From: Purpureocillium takamizusanense
Taxonomy: Eukaryota > Ascomycota > Sordariomycetes > Hypocreales > Ophiocordycipitaceae
Direction of reading: 5' to 3'
Assembly (NCBI RefSeq): GCF_022605165.1
Contig: NC_063069.1
Span: forward strand, 3,720,001 to 3,784,000
DNA length: 64,000 nucleotides
In this document: one piece after another, positions 1 to 10,126 of the stretch
Layout of the letters: each line of letters starts with the position of its first letter
Position numbering within the stretch: position 1 is the stretch's first letter
Notes under the pieces: generated by a model
Seen by the model: only the letters and a program-made list of their open reading frames with translations
The model's database searches: none
What the model was told of the DNA's origin: nothing
Position numbers and translations under genes: made by a program

Positions 1-450
1 GGTTACAGCCGCCGATTGGTCAGTCGGTTCTTGTTACGAGGCCGCGTCTACGGCTCCCAAAGATACAACCTGGCAGTGAAACGCCATGTCTTGGGTGTCA
101 GGACCATTCGTAAGACATGCTTCCAGCACGTTCTTCCCATAGTATTCGACCACTAGGTAGCCTCCGACTCTGTTTTCTGGAGAAGTTGGCACTCAATTGG
201 CACGATTCGCCTCTGTGAAAAGAGTCCGAGTCGAGTGATAATGCGTAGACGCAACATTGATCAATGATGGCACAGCAGTTGATGTTTGCCCAACGGCCCT
301 TACAACTATACATCTAGTGACAACGGATGACACTCCACTCGTTGCAATAACCCCAACATCGTGTCATAAAGTCGTACATGTAGATAGAGCCTTAGCAGGT
401 GCGATTGCACGGCGGGTAAGTCTTCAACTTGTATATATAGTGACAAGATA
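1..450. other. Intergenic left flank of transposon copy 1
   Basis: I see no credible gene here. Three small ORFs lack family signatures, plausible introns or a recognisable start context. The stretch ends in the TA dinucleotide at 449-450, which is the target-site copy flanking the transposon that begins at 451. Confidence 0.5.
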
Positions 451-490
451 ACGTCGGACCCCTGCAGATAGGCACCCCCCCGGTTGGGCA
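451..490 (+). repeat. Left terminal inverted repeat, copy 1
   Basis: 40-bp inverted repeat starting ACGTCGGACCCC and ending GGTTGGGCA. It matches the reverse complement of 2263-2302 at 39 of 40 positions; the one difference (G to A near position 20 of the repeat) is a RIP-type transition. Confidence 0.95.
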
Positions 491-576
491 GCAATAATAA
501 TAATATAACGCGATATCGTGACTTAACGCCACGATTGTAAAAGAAGCCTAAATAAGCCACTTTTTAGGTATATGGT

Positions 577-2160
577 CTATTAAAGCTGCTATTTAATATA
601 GAGACTCTTAAATTTGCGCTATTGGGCTAGCCTAGCGTTAGCTACTAGGTTAAGCATACGAGCTAGCTTCTTATAGGTCTTAATAACTTACTTAATTTTC
701 CTAAACCGATCGTTAGGATCTAGGCCGACTTTTTACTTCTTATAAGGGCGATATCGATCTAATTAATACTTTAATTACTATATACGAGCTTAGGTAGCTA
801 TAAGAGCTATATTTTGCTTATTAAGACCGTAGCTAATTTTAGAGAAGAGGCGCCGGACCGTTCGAGTGGCCTTTCCGTATTTTACGACCTTAATAATAAA
901 GTTATAGACTTCTTATAATCGTTCGGGTATTAAAACGTTATTAAAGTTATCGTATAACCGTTTATTTAGCGTCTTATATGCCTATAGTAGCGAGACTATA
1001 TCTTATAAGATAAGCCTATTTATAAGAGGCTTAGCTATATTGACTAGCTATAGACCTAACTTACGCTAGCTATTAAGGATCGTTTTTTATATTAAGCTAG
1101 TCTACCGGGCCTTAAAATAAGCCGTTAAGAAAAGAGCTTTATTAATTAGGCTATTATCGTTATATAAGACCTATATCTTAAGCTCCTTCCTATATACTAA
1201 TTTAATCGGCCTAAAATAAGAGATATTAAGTAGCTATAAGATATGCGATATATATGCCGGTAGGAAAAGAAGGTATATATTATATTTAAAGTATTCGAAT
1301 ATAAAATCGTCGGTCTAATGACTTCTATAGCTATTTACGATTAAAAGTCTCCGTTTATTTAGCGTCGTTTATATTTGCGGGATAAAGACTTCTTTAAGCT
1401 AGTCTAGAGCTATAGAATCGTTAGTCTAGCCCTTTACCGTTATAGTAAAGTTCTAGTTATATAAAGAGCTAAGTTCGTCGGGAAACTATTATTATTGAAG
1501 GTCCTAGCCTTTAAAGATTACGAGAAGCATTAAGGCCCGGCCGGCTACTAAAACGTATTCGATAATTATAGTCTAATAACGTAATCTAATACGCTTTCGG
1601 ATAGTTAAGACCTTATTTACCCGGCTAAGTATAAGGCTATTATAACCGAGCCCTTCTAAGATGCCTATTTTATCTATATTATATCGGTCTTTTAGGTAGA
1701 TAGCCTAGATTATAGGAAGGCTTAGTAATTAGAATTAGTCTCGGATACGTAAGGTTGATATACCGTTAATATAAGTTAAGTTAATAGACCTACTTTTTAT
1801 CGTCTAGACCTCTAGGTTTCGCCGTAAAAAGCTATTAATCTAGTTCTTGCCGAGAGGTTAAAGGTCTCTACTAGCTTAAAGGACCTAGCTAGCGAAGGTC
1901 TTGAGTTGTAGATGCGTTAGAGGGAACCTTAAGGCGTCTTGAGTAATAGCCTAGTCTTTAAGATGTCTCTCTTGGTCTTGAGATAGCCTTTAATTAGCTT
2001 CTTAGGTAGTTATATATATTCTTCGGCCGGCTAAACGATACTAGAGGGTTTGCCTTAGAACTCTATAGTCCCGAGTAGCCTTAGCTTAATACTCCCCGTT
2101 TCTTACGGCTGTAACGGTAAGTTAGAGGTTTTCTTGGCTGTATTGGGCCCTTCGAGGCAT
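577..2160 (-). pseudogene. Fot1/pogo-type transposase, dead by RIP-type stops
   Basis: The frame starts at an ATG at 2160 and runs 1,584 bp (528 codons) to a TAG at 577-579, the same length as in copy 2. The N-terminus in copy 2 (MPRRAQYSQENLQ...) fits the helix-turn-helix start of Fot1-like transposases, and 527 aa is close to the length known for Fot1. In this copy almost every region has in-frame TAA or TAG codons created by C-to-T or G-to-A changes, the first within about fifteen codons of the start. No indel was needed to keep the frame, which argues for point mutation and not deletion. The family (HTH_psq, CENP-B-type HTH, DDE_1) is inferred from the clearer copy 2. Confidence 0.85.
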
Positions 2161-2262
2161 CGTTAATAGCCTTATAAGCTTGTTTAGAAGAAAACGGTCA
2201 ATTTGGTGTAGAAAACGCGGTCGCGGCGCGTTGTTATGATGTGGAAGGCGTGTTGGGGCGCG

Positions 2263-2302
2263 TGCCCAACCGGGGGGGTGCCCATCTGCAGGGGTCCGAC
2301 GT
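2263..2302 (-). repeat. Right terminal inverted repeat, copy 1
   Basis: Reverse complement of the left repeat, identical to the repeats of copy 2. It is followed by the TA target copy at 2303-2304. Confidence 0.95.
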
Positions 2303-2760
2303 TATTCTCTACTATAGAGTTCCCCGGCGCTAGTAGCAAGAATGCCCGCCCCTGTCTTCTAGCATTGAATCCGTTATACCGTAGATAAGCTCATGCTGGT
2401 GGCAAACTCTTTCGCACGAAATGTCCAGCACACCACTATCTTATCGAACTTTTGCCCTAAGGCACTAACTCGCTTTCTATTACAGGACCCTATATTTCTT
2501 CACCTATTACCGCGCCTATACTCGCTAGAGTGGATTAGAATAGTAATAATATAGTTAGTTTAGTTAGGTAAGAGAGATAATAGCTATATTAGCTATTAGG
2601 CTGTACCTATTGCTATAGATTAAGACTAAAGCTTAAAGAGCTTAAATAACGAGACGTAGGCAAGCCATATAGGGATATCCCCTATATATAGCAGTTATAT
2701 AGCTATTAGTCCTAGCTAGCCGGGGTCTTATATTAGGTCGAGGGGGTTAGGTCAGTTTAG
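2303..2760. other. AT-rich, RIP-like tract at the 3' end of the NACHT gene
   Basis: From about 2500 to 2750 the DNA is dominated by TA dinucleotides with few CpA or TpG, the pattern left by RIP. The part next to the transposon (2305-2480) is less biased. On the minus strand the tract reads as a continuation of the NACHT gene with several stops, including the TAG that ends its open frame. It may be the destroyed 3' part of that gene, or another relic repeat. Confidence 0.6.
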
Positions 2761-4767
2761 CTATGCCCACCTCGCTAGAATACAGAATAAATAGAGGCCC
2801 AAGGGAGGGGGGTCTAGCACCTCCTGCCGCTCAGAGGCAATGATCACCTCGTAGACCGTTGTCAAGAAGGTCGACCGTACCATAGAATCCGACAAGGCAA
2901 AGCTCGGCACGATACCGTGCATATGGGCGATTCGATCCGAGTATAGAAACTCCTTCACTGTATAGTGCGCGAGTGAAGCGTACTCGACATAATTGGAACA
3001 CGAGATCGAGATCAGACAGCCGCACGCATCCCTTAGCATATCAATGTCGTACGACATAGGATCTCCCGTATTACCGCCAGAGGTTCTCCCAAAGCGGAAG
3101 TTGATGGCTTGCAGCAAGGTTTCGGCCTCAATTGAATCTAGGCATAGGTCGTTGGTCCCGCAGATGAATATTAGTGCGAACCGCACGATCGGGATGTCCT
3201 GCTCGGAAAGAAGCTGAAAAATGCGCTCATAGGTTTCGTCCAGGGTCTTTGGTAAATGCGATATTGCATTCTTGATATCCCTGTGTGACGTGAGTCTCTG
3301 CAAAACGTGAATCTGGCAGACAGCCCATCGAAACCTGTCATTCAATTAGCTTGTGTATAGAGGCAAAACAAGATCTATCCGGCAAGTCCGAATGTGCTTC
3401 ATCTAGAGCTCGCTATCGCGTTTGGAGGACTCACATTCCTTTTGCACCGCTTGCCAGTGCATTTTCGACTTCTGTGGCCAGGGTCTTTGGCCATTTTGCA
3501 AACTTTCGGTCTGAGGCAATGACAGAATGCACATAGCTTCGAATATCGCACTCAACCGCGGGGTTACTCATAGATATAGACGAGGAGATATCAGAGAAGC
3601 AAAACTCGATGTCGTAGTACTCGCGACTTGTGGCCAAGAGCTGGAGGCCGTCGAACCTGCGATCGGTTGCGAGATCTCGGATAACCTTGAGCAGTTCCTC
3701 ACGCGGCTGGCTTTCATCCACTGCATCGATAATCACAAAAACGGCCTTGAACTCCTCTAGAAGAACGTGGACCGCCGTCAATAGCTGCGAAAGCTTAGGC
3801 GCATGCTTAAGCAGAAACAGCTTATCAATTTCGGCCGGAATCAGTGCTGCCTGGCGGCAAAGTTGAGTAGTCAGCCATCGCAGGAATGGCATGGCCTCGT
3901 CCTGGTTTCTCGCAAAGTAACAGTAGTAGTACACGCAGGCGACGGGCTTCTCGTGCGGCATGCCAGGCTCGCTCTGCCTCCTCTGCCAGGAGGCATTCAG
4001 ACATTCCTCGACTAGGAACGAGGCGAGGACAGTCTTGCCCGCTCCGGGTATACCATGCAGCCACAGGAACTTTCTCTTCCCGTTGAGCCAGTCTTGCCAT
4101 TGTGGGTCTCGACTCATCCAGAGACCTGTATGTTCTTCATGGAGTCTCGAGGCGTTGTTATGGTTGCTTGATGGGTTTGTGGCCTCGAGCCAGTTGCATA
4201 TAGTATCGTGTTCGGCGCGAGTCAACGATTCTTTGACTCGCCTGAGATCCTTTTGGATATCTCTGATGTCCTTGCTGTGGCCAAAATTAGTGCCATCCTC
4301 AATGGTGGGATCAATACCTACCTGGAGTCGTAGGTCACAGCAAATACAATGGAGGCCTTGTAGCGCGAGATGTTGTCAATCAGCTTTCTCGCAGACTTTT
4401 CTCGGAGCGGCCACGCCAGATGTTCTACAGCGGTCAAGACTTTCTGCCTCTTGCCCCGTACTGTTCTCATGTCCGACGGCAAAAGCCCCTCTAACTCTCT
4501 AATGGAACTGCGACATCCTTCTATCGGCCCATGTTCCCCCGTGAGATGCCGTATCAGAGGTGGCTCGGGGCCGGCGTTGCTGCCATCCAAAAAGAAGCTG
4601 AGGCTCTCGAGAACGGCCTTGAGCGACGATATCTCCACGAGAATTGCCCGGATGTCGGATGGGCAGTCACGTATGGAGCCGAGACAGTGTTTTGTGACGC
4701 TGATGACGCGATCGGCGAGCTGGATGATGGCGATGATGCTCGAAGCCAGGGCTACCACCTCCGCCAT
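2761..4767 (-). CDS. NACHT/STAND (NLR-like) protein with Helo-like N-terminus, C-terminally truncated
   Basis: Three exons: 4767-4322, 4274-3435 and 3334-2761 (introns 47 and 100 bp, both GT...AG), giving 619 aa. The ATG at 4767 opens MAEVVALASSIIAIIQLADR, the usual start of the Helo-like N-terminal domain of fungal STAND proteins (about residues 1-120). A NACHT NTPase follows: Walker A GIPGAGKT at 223-230, Walker B VIIDAVDE at 329-336, and an LATSRE sensor-like motif near 365. A winged-helix-like part includes FRWAVCQ across the second junction. Such proteins are known as intracellular sensors in heterokaryon incompatibility and innate immunity, with ankyrin, WD or TPR repeats at the C-terminus. 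Here the frame stops where RIP-like DNA begins and no sensor repeats remain, so it is probably a truncated gene or pseudogene. An intact short form is possible. Confidence 0.8.
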
Positions 4768-5241
4768 GTTCTGTGTTGGCAAGACGAGCTGACAGGCGAG
4801 GCCGCTTTGAGAATCGTCGCTCCTCGTGAAGTTGGAAGCCAAATTTCGTCGGTTTCATGGCCGGCCAGAAACTGAGGAGAGAAAAGAGCGCTACTTTGCC
4901 GGTCGCCTCGCCTTATGCCAGTTGCTTGCAGCGGCGATCCAATCATGCTCATGTGTAACGTGCAGAACGTCAACTGTGGTTGGTCAGACCAGGATTTGCG
5001 AGGCATTCTGCCTGTTTAAAGTAGGCAGTGCTATTGGCAGCGTCAGCGAACTCCCTTTTCCGCTCGTTCTCAATCTTCGTCTCGGTGAAGAAGCCGGTGG
5101 TGACGGGTGAGGCCTGCAAGAAGACGCGACACAGTACATGTACCCGGTCAATATCCCAACTAACAACTTCCCCCCTAATGTTTGGTGTCATTCTCTCATA
5201 AATGTGCTGCATGTATACTGTATGTTGCTGCTCTGCCACGA
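4768..5241. other. Intergenic, promoter side of the NACHT gene
   Basis: 474 bp between the start of the NACHT gene and the stop of the upstream regulator, both on the minus strand. The in-frame ORF extension above the NACHT ATG would need a TTG start, so I placed it here as leader. I see no clear TATA box or other site. Confidence 0.5.
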
Positions 5242-6969
5242 TCATTCCGCGGCAACCGCCAACCGGTCATCCTGCTCGAACGAATGCCCAGCGCAGCTGT
5301 CCTCATCCGTCGCCTCACGCCTCACTTCATAACTGCGGGAGGGCAGCGCCATTGTAGCATACGGCCAGGGTCGGTCGCCCATCTCAGAGCTCGCCATGCG
5401 CTCTTTGACCTTTTCAACAAACATCGATCTCGGCCCACCCACGCCAACCAGCACGTCCTTGAGCGAGCAGAGCACGTCGTCGAGGCCAAAGCACATGCCG
5501 TGCTCATGGTCGATCGCCGGCGAGCACGCAAGAAGGTCAATGACAGTATCCGCGGCGCGGTATACCTTGAGTTCCTAGCACGGGTACGTGTTTCGAATTC
5601 AGCGCCTTTGCAGCACAGGGCAACGAAACATAGCGGGTGGCCGGGTGTTCACTCACCATCCCATATCCATGCGCGCGAATCGATTCCGTTCGCACAGCGC
5701 ACAGCAACGACAGCAGCTCTCGCGCAATAATCATTGGTAGCAGCAGCGAAAAGGCTTGGTCGCTCGACTCGCGCGACATCTTGAAGTGCCTCATCGTGTA
5801 CTCCCAGATCAGCAGCCGTATCCATTGCTGCGTGACGAACAGATCCACGCGCTGTACCTCGGACAGAACGTGGCTGTGCCGGTCCAGACACAGGGCTGAC
5901 TGGGCTGTCGCGACTTTCCGCGAATCTAGACCGGCGCCGCGCCGCGATGGCCGACCCATGACGTCTCCCTGAAGGTGCGCGAAGACGCGGGTGAGGCTCG
6001 CAAACGCCCCGGTGACGTCCCGGCCGTCCTCGTCAGGGGGAAGTTCGTCGATAGGTTCCAGTATGGTTGGGTACTCGTTTTGCGCGCAAAATGTCCTGGG
6101 GCAAACGAGGATTAACAATCCAGACAGTCCAGCAGCAACTCACACGGTCAAGACCGAAGACCATACCTTTCTGAAATAAAGACAAGCCAAAACAGCCTCA
6201 GCATCAACGCCCTCTCATCTCCATCCATGGAACCATACACCTCCAACCGGTCGAGGCCTAGAGCGTGTACAAAGGCAATGGCCTCACGCAGGTATATGCC
6301 CGCTGTGCGCAGCTTATCGGCGTTGGCAAAGTAGATGTGTAGGAAGAATGGTGTCAGGACCGAAGCCGCGTTGCAGTTCTCACGGTAGTCGTACAGCCCG
6401 CGCAGGTATCGGGCCTCCGTGACAAAGTCGTGCGACGAGAAGCCGTCTCTTGGGAGCGAACTGTGCTCTGGCAGCCGAAGTTGCGCTATCGTCGCGGCGC
6501 ATAGCGATGCTACGAGCGCCCAGGCCTCGTAGTCGTTCCCATCGGCAAGCAACCTCCCGGTCAGCTCAGCCGCCGAGACAACTGGCCAAACAGCGCATAG
6601 ACGCTCGTCGAAAATCTGAAGATAGCGAAAATAGGCGTCGATGGGCAGCCTCTCGGTGTGCGGGCCGTTTACTTCTCGCGAGGACCTCGGGCTGGAGCCA
6701 GGGGTGCTGGCTGTCGTAGGCTCGCTGGTGCCCTCGATCTCATGATCATGTTCGGGCCGGTCCCAGAACCGGCGCTGCTGCTCAAACTGCTGCTGCGCCT
6801 GCTGTACCTTGTGAAAGGTGGCGGGACGCGGACCCTTTGGCCCTCGCTTCTTGCGGGCGCGTAGAAAGGTGCACTCGAGAGAGCGCGAGATGCATTCGCG
6901 ACACGGGCGCTTGGTGTCGCAGCGTACCCTCCGCAGGGCGCATCCGTCGCACGAGTTTGACACCCTCAT
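5242..6969 (-). CDS. Zn(II)2Cys6 transcription factor (MAL-activator/sugar-regulator-like)
   Basis: Three exons: 6969-6167, 6095-5657 and 5574-5242, with introns of 70 and 82 bp; 524 aa. The zinc cluster is at the very N-terminus with cysteines 7, 10, 17, 23, 26 and 33 (C-x2-C-x6-C-x5-C-x2-C-x6-C), followed by the basic linker RARKKRGPKGPRP. This arrangement is usual in regulators annotated as maltose or sucrose utilisation activators. The rest fits the fungal transcription-factor middle homology region, with a helix through ISERTFCAQNEYPTIL at the first junction. It should act in the nucleus on CGG-containing sites. It is divergently transcribed from a secreted beta-lactamase-fold hydrolase across 1.2 kb, so that gene is a candidate target; this is inference. 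The carbon-source role is by family resemblance only. Confidence 0.87.
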
Positions 6970-8214
6970 CGCGGTCTCGTGTGGTTTGTGAATTTCTTGG
7001 TGTCGTTATGACAAATGTTCCTGTGACTCCGGTGACACCCTCGTGCCGCGTGACACGGCGGGGGGACCCTCCAGTTTATTACGACGATGGAACCCAGCAT
7101 CGATCTCAACCGCCGTCACCCGCTACTTTCGCGGGGGAAGCGGGAGTTGGAGAAGCCCAAACCCCTGGCCGCGTCCCGTGTCGCGGGTGCCCGGCGACTG
7201 GAACTTGCTCAATCGGTCCTGCTTCGGCACTACTGGCAGCCACAGCGATGGCTCGAGGAGAGCCGGACCAAGGTGAGGCCGGCCCGGTCACCGATTATTG
7301 GCAAGAGAATTCGCATTCGTAAGGGCCAGCCCTTTCATACACGTACAGGCAGTTTGTATGTTCATATTCAGGGTTCCCCAGGTTAGTCGTGGAACCCGAT
7401 GCCTGTTGGTGTTTTAAAAAGCAGTACTTCGTACATTCAATGACCCGAATAGGCGCCCACGACTAGAAAACTGCTAGTTACAGCCGGTCTCAATAAGGAA
7501 GGTGGTAAGGGAAAGCACACATAACGTGTTGACAGGGGTCAAAACAGTACTTTGACCCCTTATTAGCCAGGTTTTGTGCAGGCAGCCGAAGTCACATGCA
7601 TCCTCTAGACCCTATTCAGGTGATGCTAACAGAGGCTGCCGATCAGGGCCTTAAGAACGCAACGATGCTAACGTCTTGACCGGCGGACCGGGCGGACTGA
7701 ATCTAAACGATATCTACGGCTTCCGTCAATACGTGACGACATGGAGTCGGTGCTCGCGTCCTAGGATCTGCCATTAAACCCGGTCTCTATACCTTCAACC
7801 ACACTATATACAAAGTGAGAACTATCCATGATGACCTCTGGCTGTTGGAAACTTGCCCTTTAAACACGACCTGCCAAATGCCAATCGTCTGAGGTTACGA
7901 TTGCCGGAGCTATTCCGCATTCTGTTCATGTCGTTGGCAGTATGACGCGATAGTTGCGCGGGCTCACCAACATGGCAACACGATCCAACCTTGGTTCAAG
8001 TCCTGTTGTGGATGTATTCATGTTGGTCGGCCTCCCAGTTGGCCGGCTCTTTCACTAATGCCTCTCTCACTCGGCTACCTATAGAGCTGCTCTTCTTCCT
8101 CCCTATGTTCATAGCCCGTCAAGCTCTTCATCAGCTGTGCGCCTGTGATTCCTTTATCATTTCCTCTATATCCAGAATTAGTGCCTTTGCCGCGATTTCG
8201 TCACCGGTGCTGCA
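6970..8214. promoter_or_regulatory. Divergent promoter region between C6 regulator and hydrolase
   Basis: 1,245 bp separate two genes pointing away from each other, so both promoters must lie here. No convincing gene is present in it. ORFs reading across 6837-7386 overlap the regulator's first exon and have no family features. A CGG-rich cluster lies at 7681-7695. Confidence 0.6.
7681..7695. promoter_or_regulatory. CGG-triplet cluster, possible zinc-cluster binding site
   Basis: The sequence CGGCGGACCGGGCGG contains CGG repeats and the inverted pair CGG-A-CCG. Zn2Cys6 proteins are known to bind paired CGG triplets. It lies about 530 bp upstream of the hydrolase start and about 710 bp upstream of the regulator start. 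In GC-rich DNA such a cluster may occur by chance. Confidence 0.3.
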
Positions 8215-9981
8215 ATGATGGTGCTTAAACGATCGTGGGCGATAGCCCTGGCCGGTCTTTTGGCCTTGCAGCAGGTCCCAATCGCCGCGCAGGAGCCCCT
8301 GGCCCCCCGATCCGGTCGGAATCCGCTCGATGAAACGTTCGCGGAGCTCGTCAACAAGACACTCGACGTCTTCAAGGTTCCCGGGCTTGCCATTGCCGTG
8401 ATTGACGACGAGGAAGTCTTTGCCGAGGTCAGTCAGTATAATTGACGAAGCAAGGCCATGGACACATAGTCATTGACTGGATGGAGTAGGGCTATGGCTT
8501 CGCCACCCTGCCAGATATGAGAGCAACGCCGCAGACGCTGTGGTACGGCGCCTCGACGACCAAGGCCTTCACCGCGGCCACTATCGCGCACCTCATCGAC
8601 TCCAAGCGTTACTCTTCCTTGGAACTAGGCTGGCAAACCACCATCTCGTCTCTGCTTCGCGACGAGTTTATGCTGCAGGATGAGTGGGCGACAAACCACA
8701 TCACCCTCGATGACGCCGTTAGCCACCGCACAGGATTGCCATCACACGACATGTCCAGCATCCACATCATAGACGGCAGATCGGCCGTGCCCAAGGATAT
8801 TGTGAGAAATCTGCGGAACCTTGCGACTAACGAGCCTCGCGTCGAATTCGAATACTGCAATCTCATGTACGTCACGCTGTCTTATGTGATTGAGTCCCTC
8901 ACCGGCAAGTGGCTCGGGCAGGTCCTCAAGGAAACCCTCTGGGATCCTCTGGGTATGGACGGGACTCGTTTCAGTCTTGAAGACGCCTTGCAGGCGCCGT
9001 ACCATCTCGCCCGGGGCTACAGGTGGGACAACGGCAGCCAGATCTACCACCCGGTAGACCACATGCCTGTGAGCGAGATCAGCGGCGCCGGCGCCACCTT
9101 TTCCAACGTCCTCGACTACGCCAAATGGCTAAAGAGCCTCATCCACGCAAGTGGCCCCCTGTCCAAAGCCGTCCACAAAGATATCAGGACGCCGCGCATA
9201 ATCGACACTGACCCGGCGTTCAACCGCGGCATACAGTTGTATGCTTTGGCATGGGACCGGTTCGTCTACCATGGCCATGTCGGATACCAGCATGGCGGAA
9301 GCATGCATGCTTTCGGCGGAAGCGTCTATTGGCTACCAGAGGCCAAGTTTGGCGTCGTTGCCTTTGGAAACACGGCGCACACGTCGAATGCAGCGGTGGA
9401 GGAGCTGATAATCAAGCTGATTGACGACAAGCTTGGGATACCTGCTGAGAATCGCATCGACAGAAGAAGAAGTAAGTCTTTTCCAGGATAGCGAGGAGCC
9501 AAAAGACAAACATGAATTCACCAATGGAATTAGGAGGGACAAGGTACTACAAGACATGAACGATAGCGAGACCCTGGCAGAGGTCATGCACGGCGTATTT
9601 CCCGAGAGACCCAAAAAGCCTCTACGCCCGACCGTCGAAGCCCCTGAACTACAGGGCATATACCACAACGCGGGATATGGAAACATCACATTGCGTCTCA
9701 AAGACGACCCAAACTCCCGCTGTAAACGAAAACGCCTTTCCGCCTCGCGTTTAGAATATACTTTCCCGATGGTGCTTGACCTGTACCATGCTTCGGGTGA
9801 CTGGTGGCTCATCGTGCTCGACGCGGCCGACAACCCAATCGTATACTTCCGGTCGTACGCAAAGGCCGAGTTCCAGTTCGGAGTTGACGACAAGCCGAAC
9901 GCGCTAGAGGTGTACTTTTTGTCTGGGGACCCAAAGGGAGAATCCGAGGATACCAAAGTTGTGTTCGAAAAGATCGGCTAG
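8215..9981 (+). CDS. Secreted beta-lactamase-fold serine hydrolase
   Basis: Exons 8215-8427, 8490-9471 and 9554-9981 give 540 aa. The first junction is firm (GAG|gtcagt...tag|GGC). The second uses gtaagt at 9472 and is less certain at its acceptor, where 9553 is the in-frame choice. A signal peptide covers about residues 1-25 (hydrophobic IALAGLLALQQ). Motifs of the beta-lactamase/penicillin-binding superfamily (PF00144) are present in order: SxxK as STTK at 93-96, YxN as YCN at 193-195, and HGG at 339-341 in the place of KTG. Fungal members are esterases, peptidases or lactonase-like enzymes and seldom confer antibiotic resistance; the substrate cannot be read from sequence. The C-terminal 150 residues form a separate domain after the second intron. 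It ends 145 bp from the convergent second regulator. Confidence 0.88.
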
Positions 9982-10126
9982 GGGGGGGGACCAGGGCACA
10001 TAGTTTGCTTCCACGCACATACCATGGCAAACGCGAACAGCATGTTGTCAAATTTCGGACGAGCCTTTGAGTGGGGTATCTATTACGTGCAAGACAGCTT
10101 TCCACATATACCTACGAAGTACAAGG

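Larger units (their letters stand above)
451..2302 (-). mobile_element. Fot1/pogo-like DNA transposon, copy 1 (RIP-decayed)
   Basis: This is a 1,852-bp element with 40-bp terminal inverted repeats at 451-490 and 2263-2302 that differ at one base. It is flanked by TA at 449-450 and 2303-2304, the target duplication typical of Tc1/mariner-Fot1/pogo elements. It contains a wreck of a 527-codon transposase on the minus strand. The second copy, at 44936-46787, has exactly the same length, so in the stretches I aligned by eye the copies differ almost only by substitutions. Most are C to T or G to A, and most of those are on this copy, which is the signature of RIP. Very high TA content and many in-frame stops mean it cannot be autonomous. 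Confidence 0.93.

Noticed and set aside
8215..9981. Reading the beta-lactamase-fold gene as an antibiotic resistance gene
   Set aside because: It has introns, a fungal signal peptide and HGG in place of KTG; fungal members of PF00144 are mostly esterases or peptidases.
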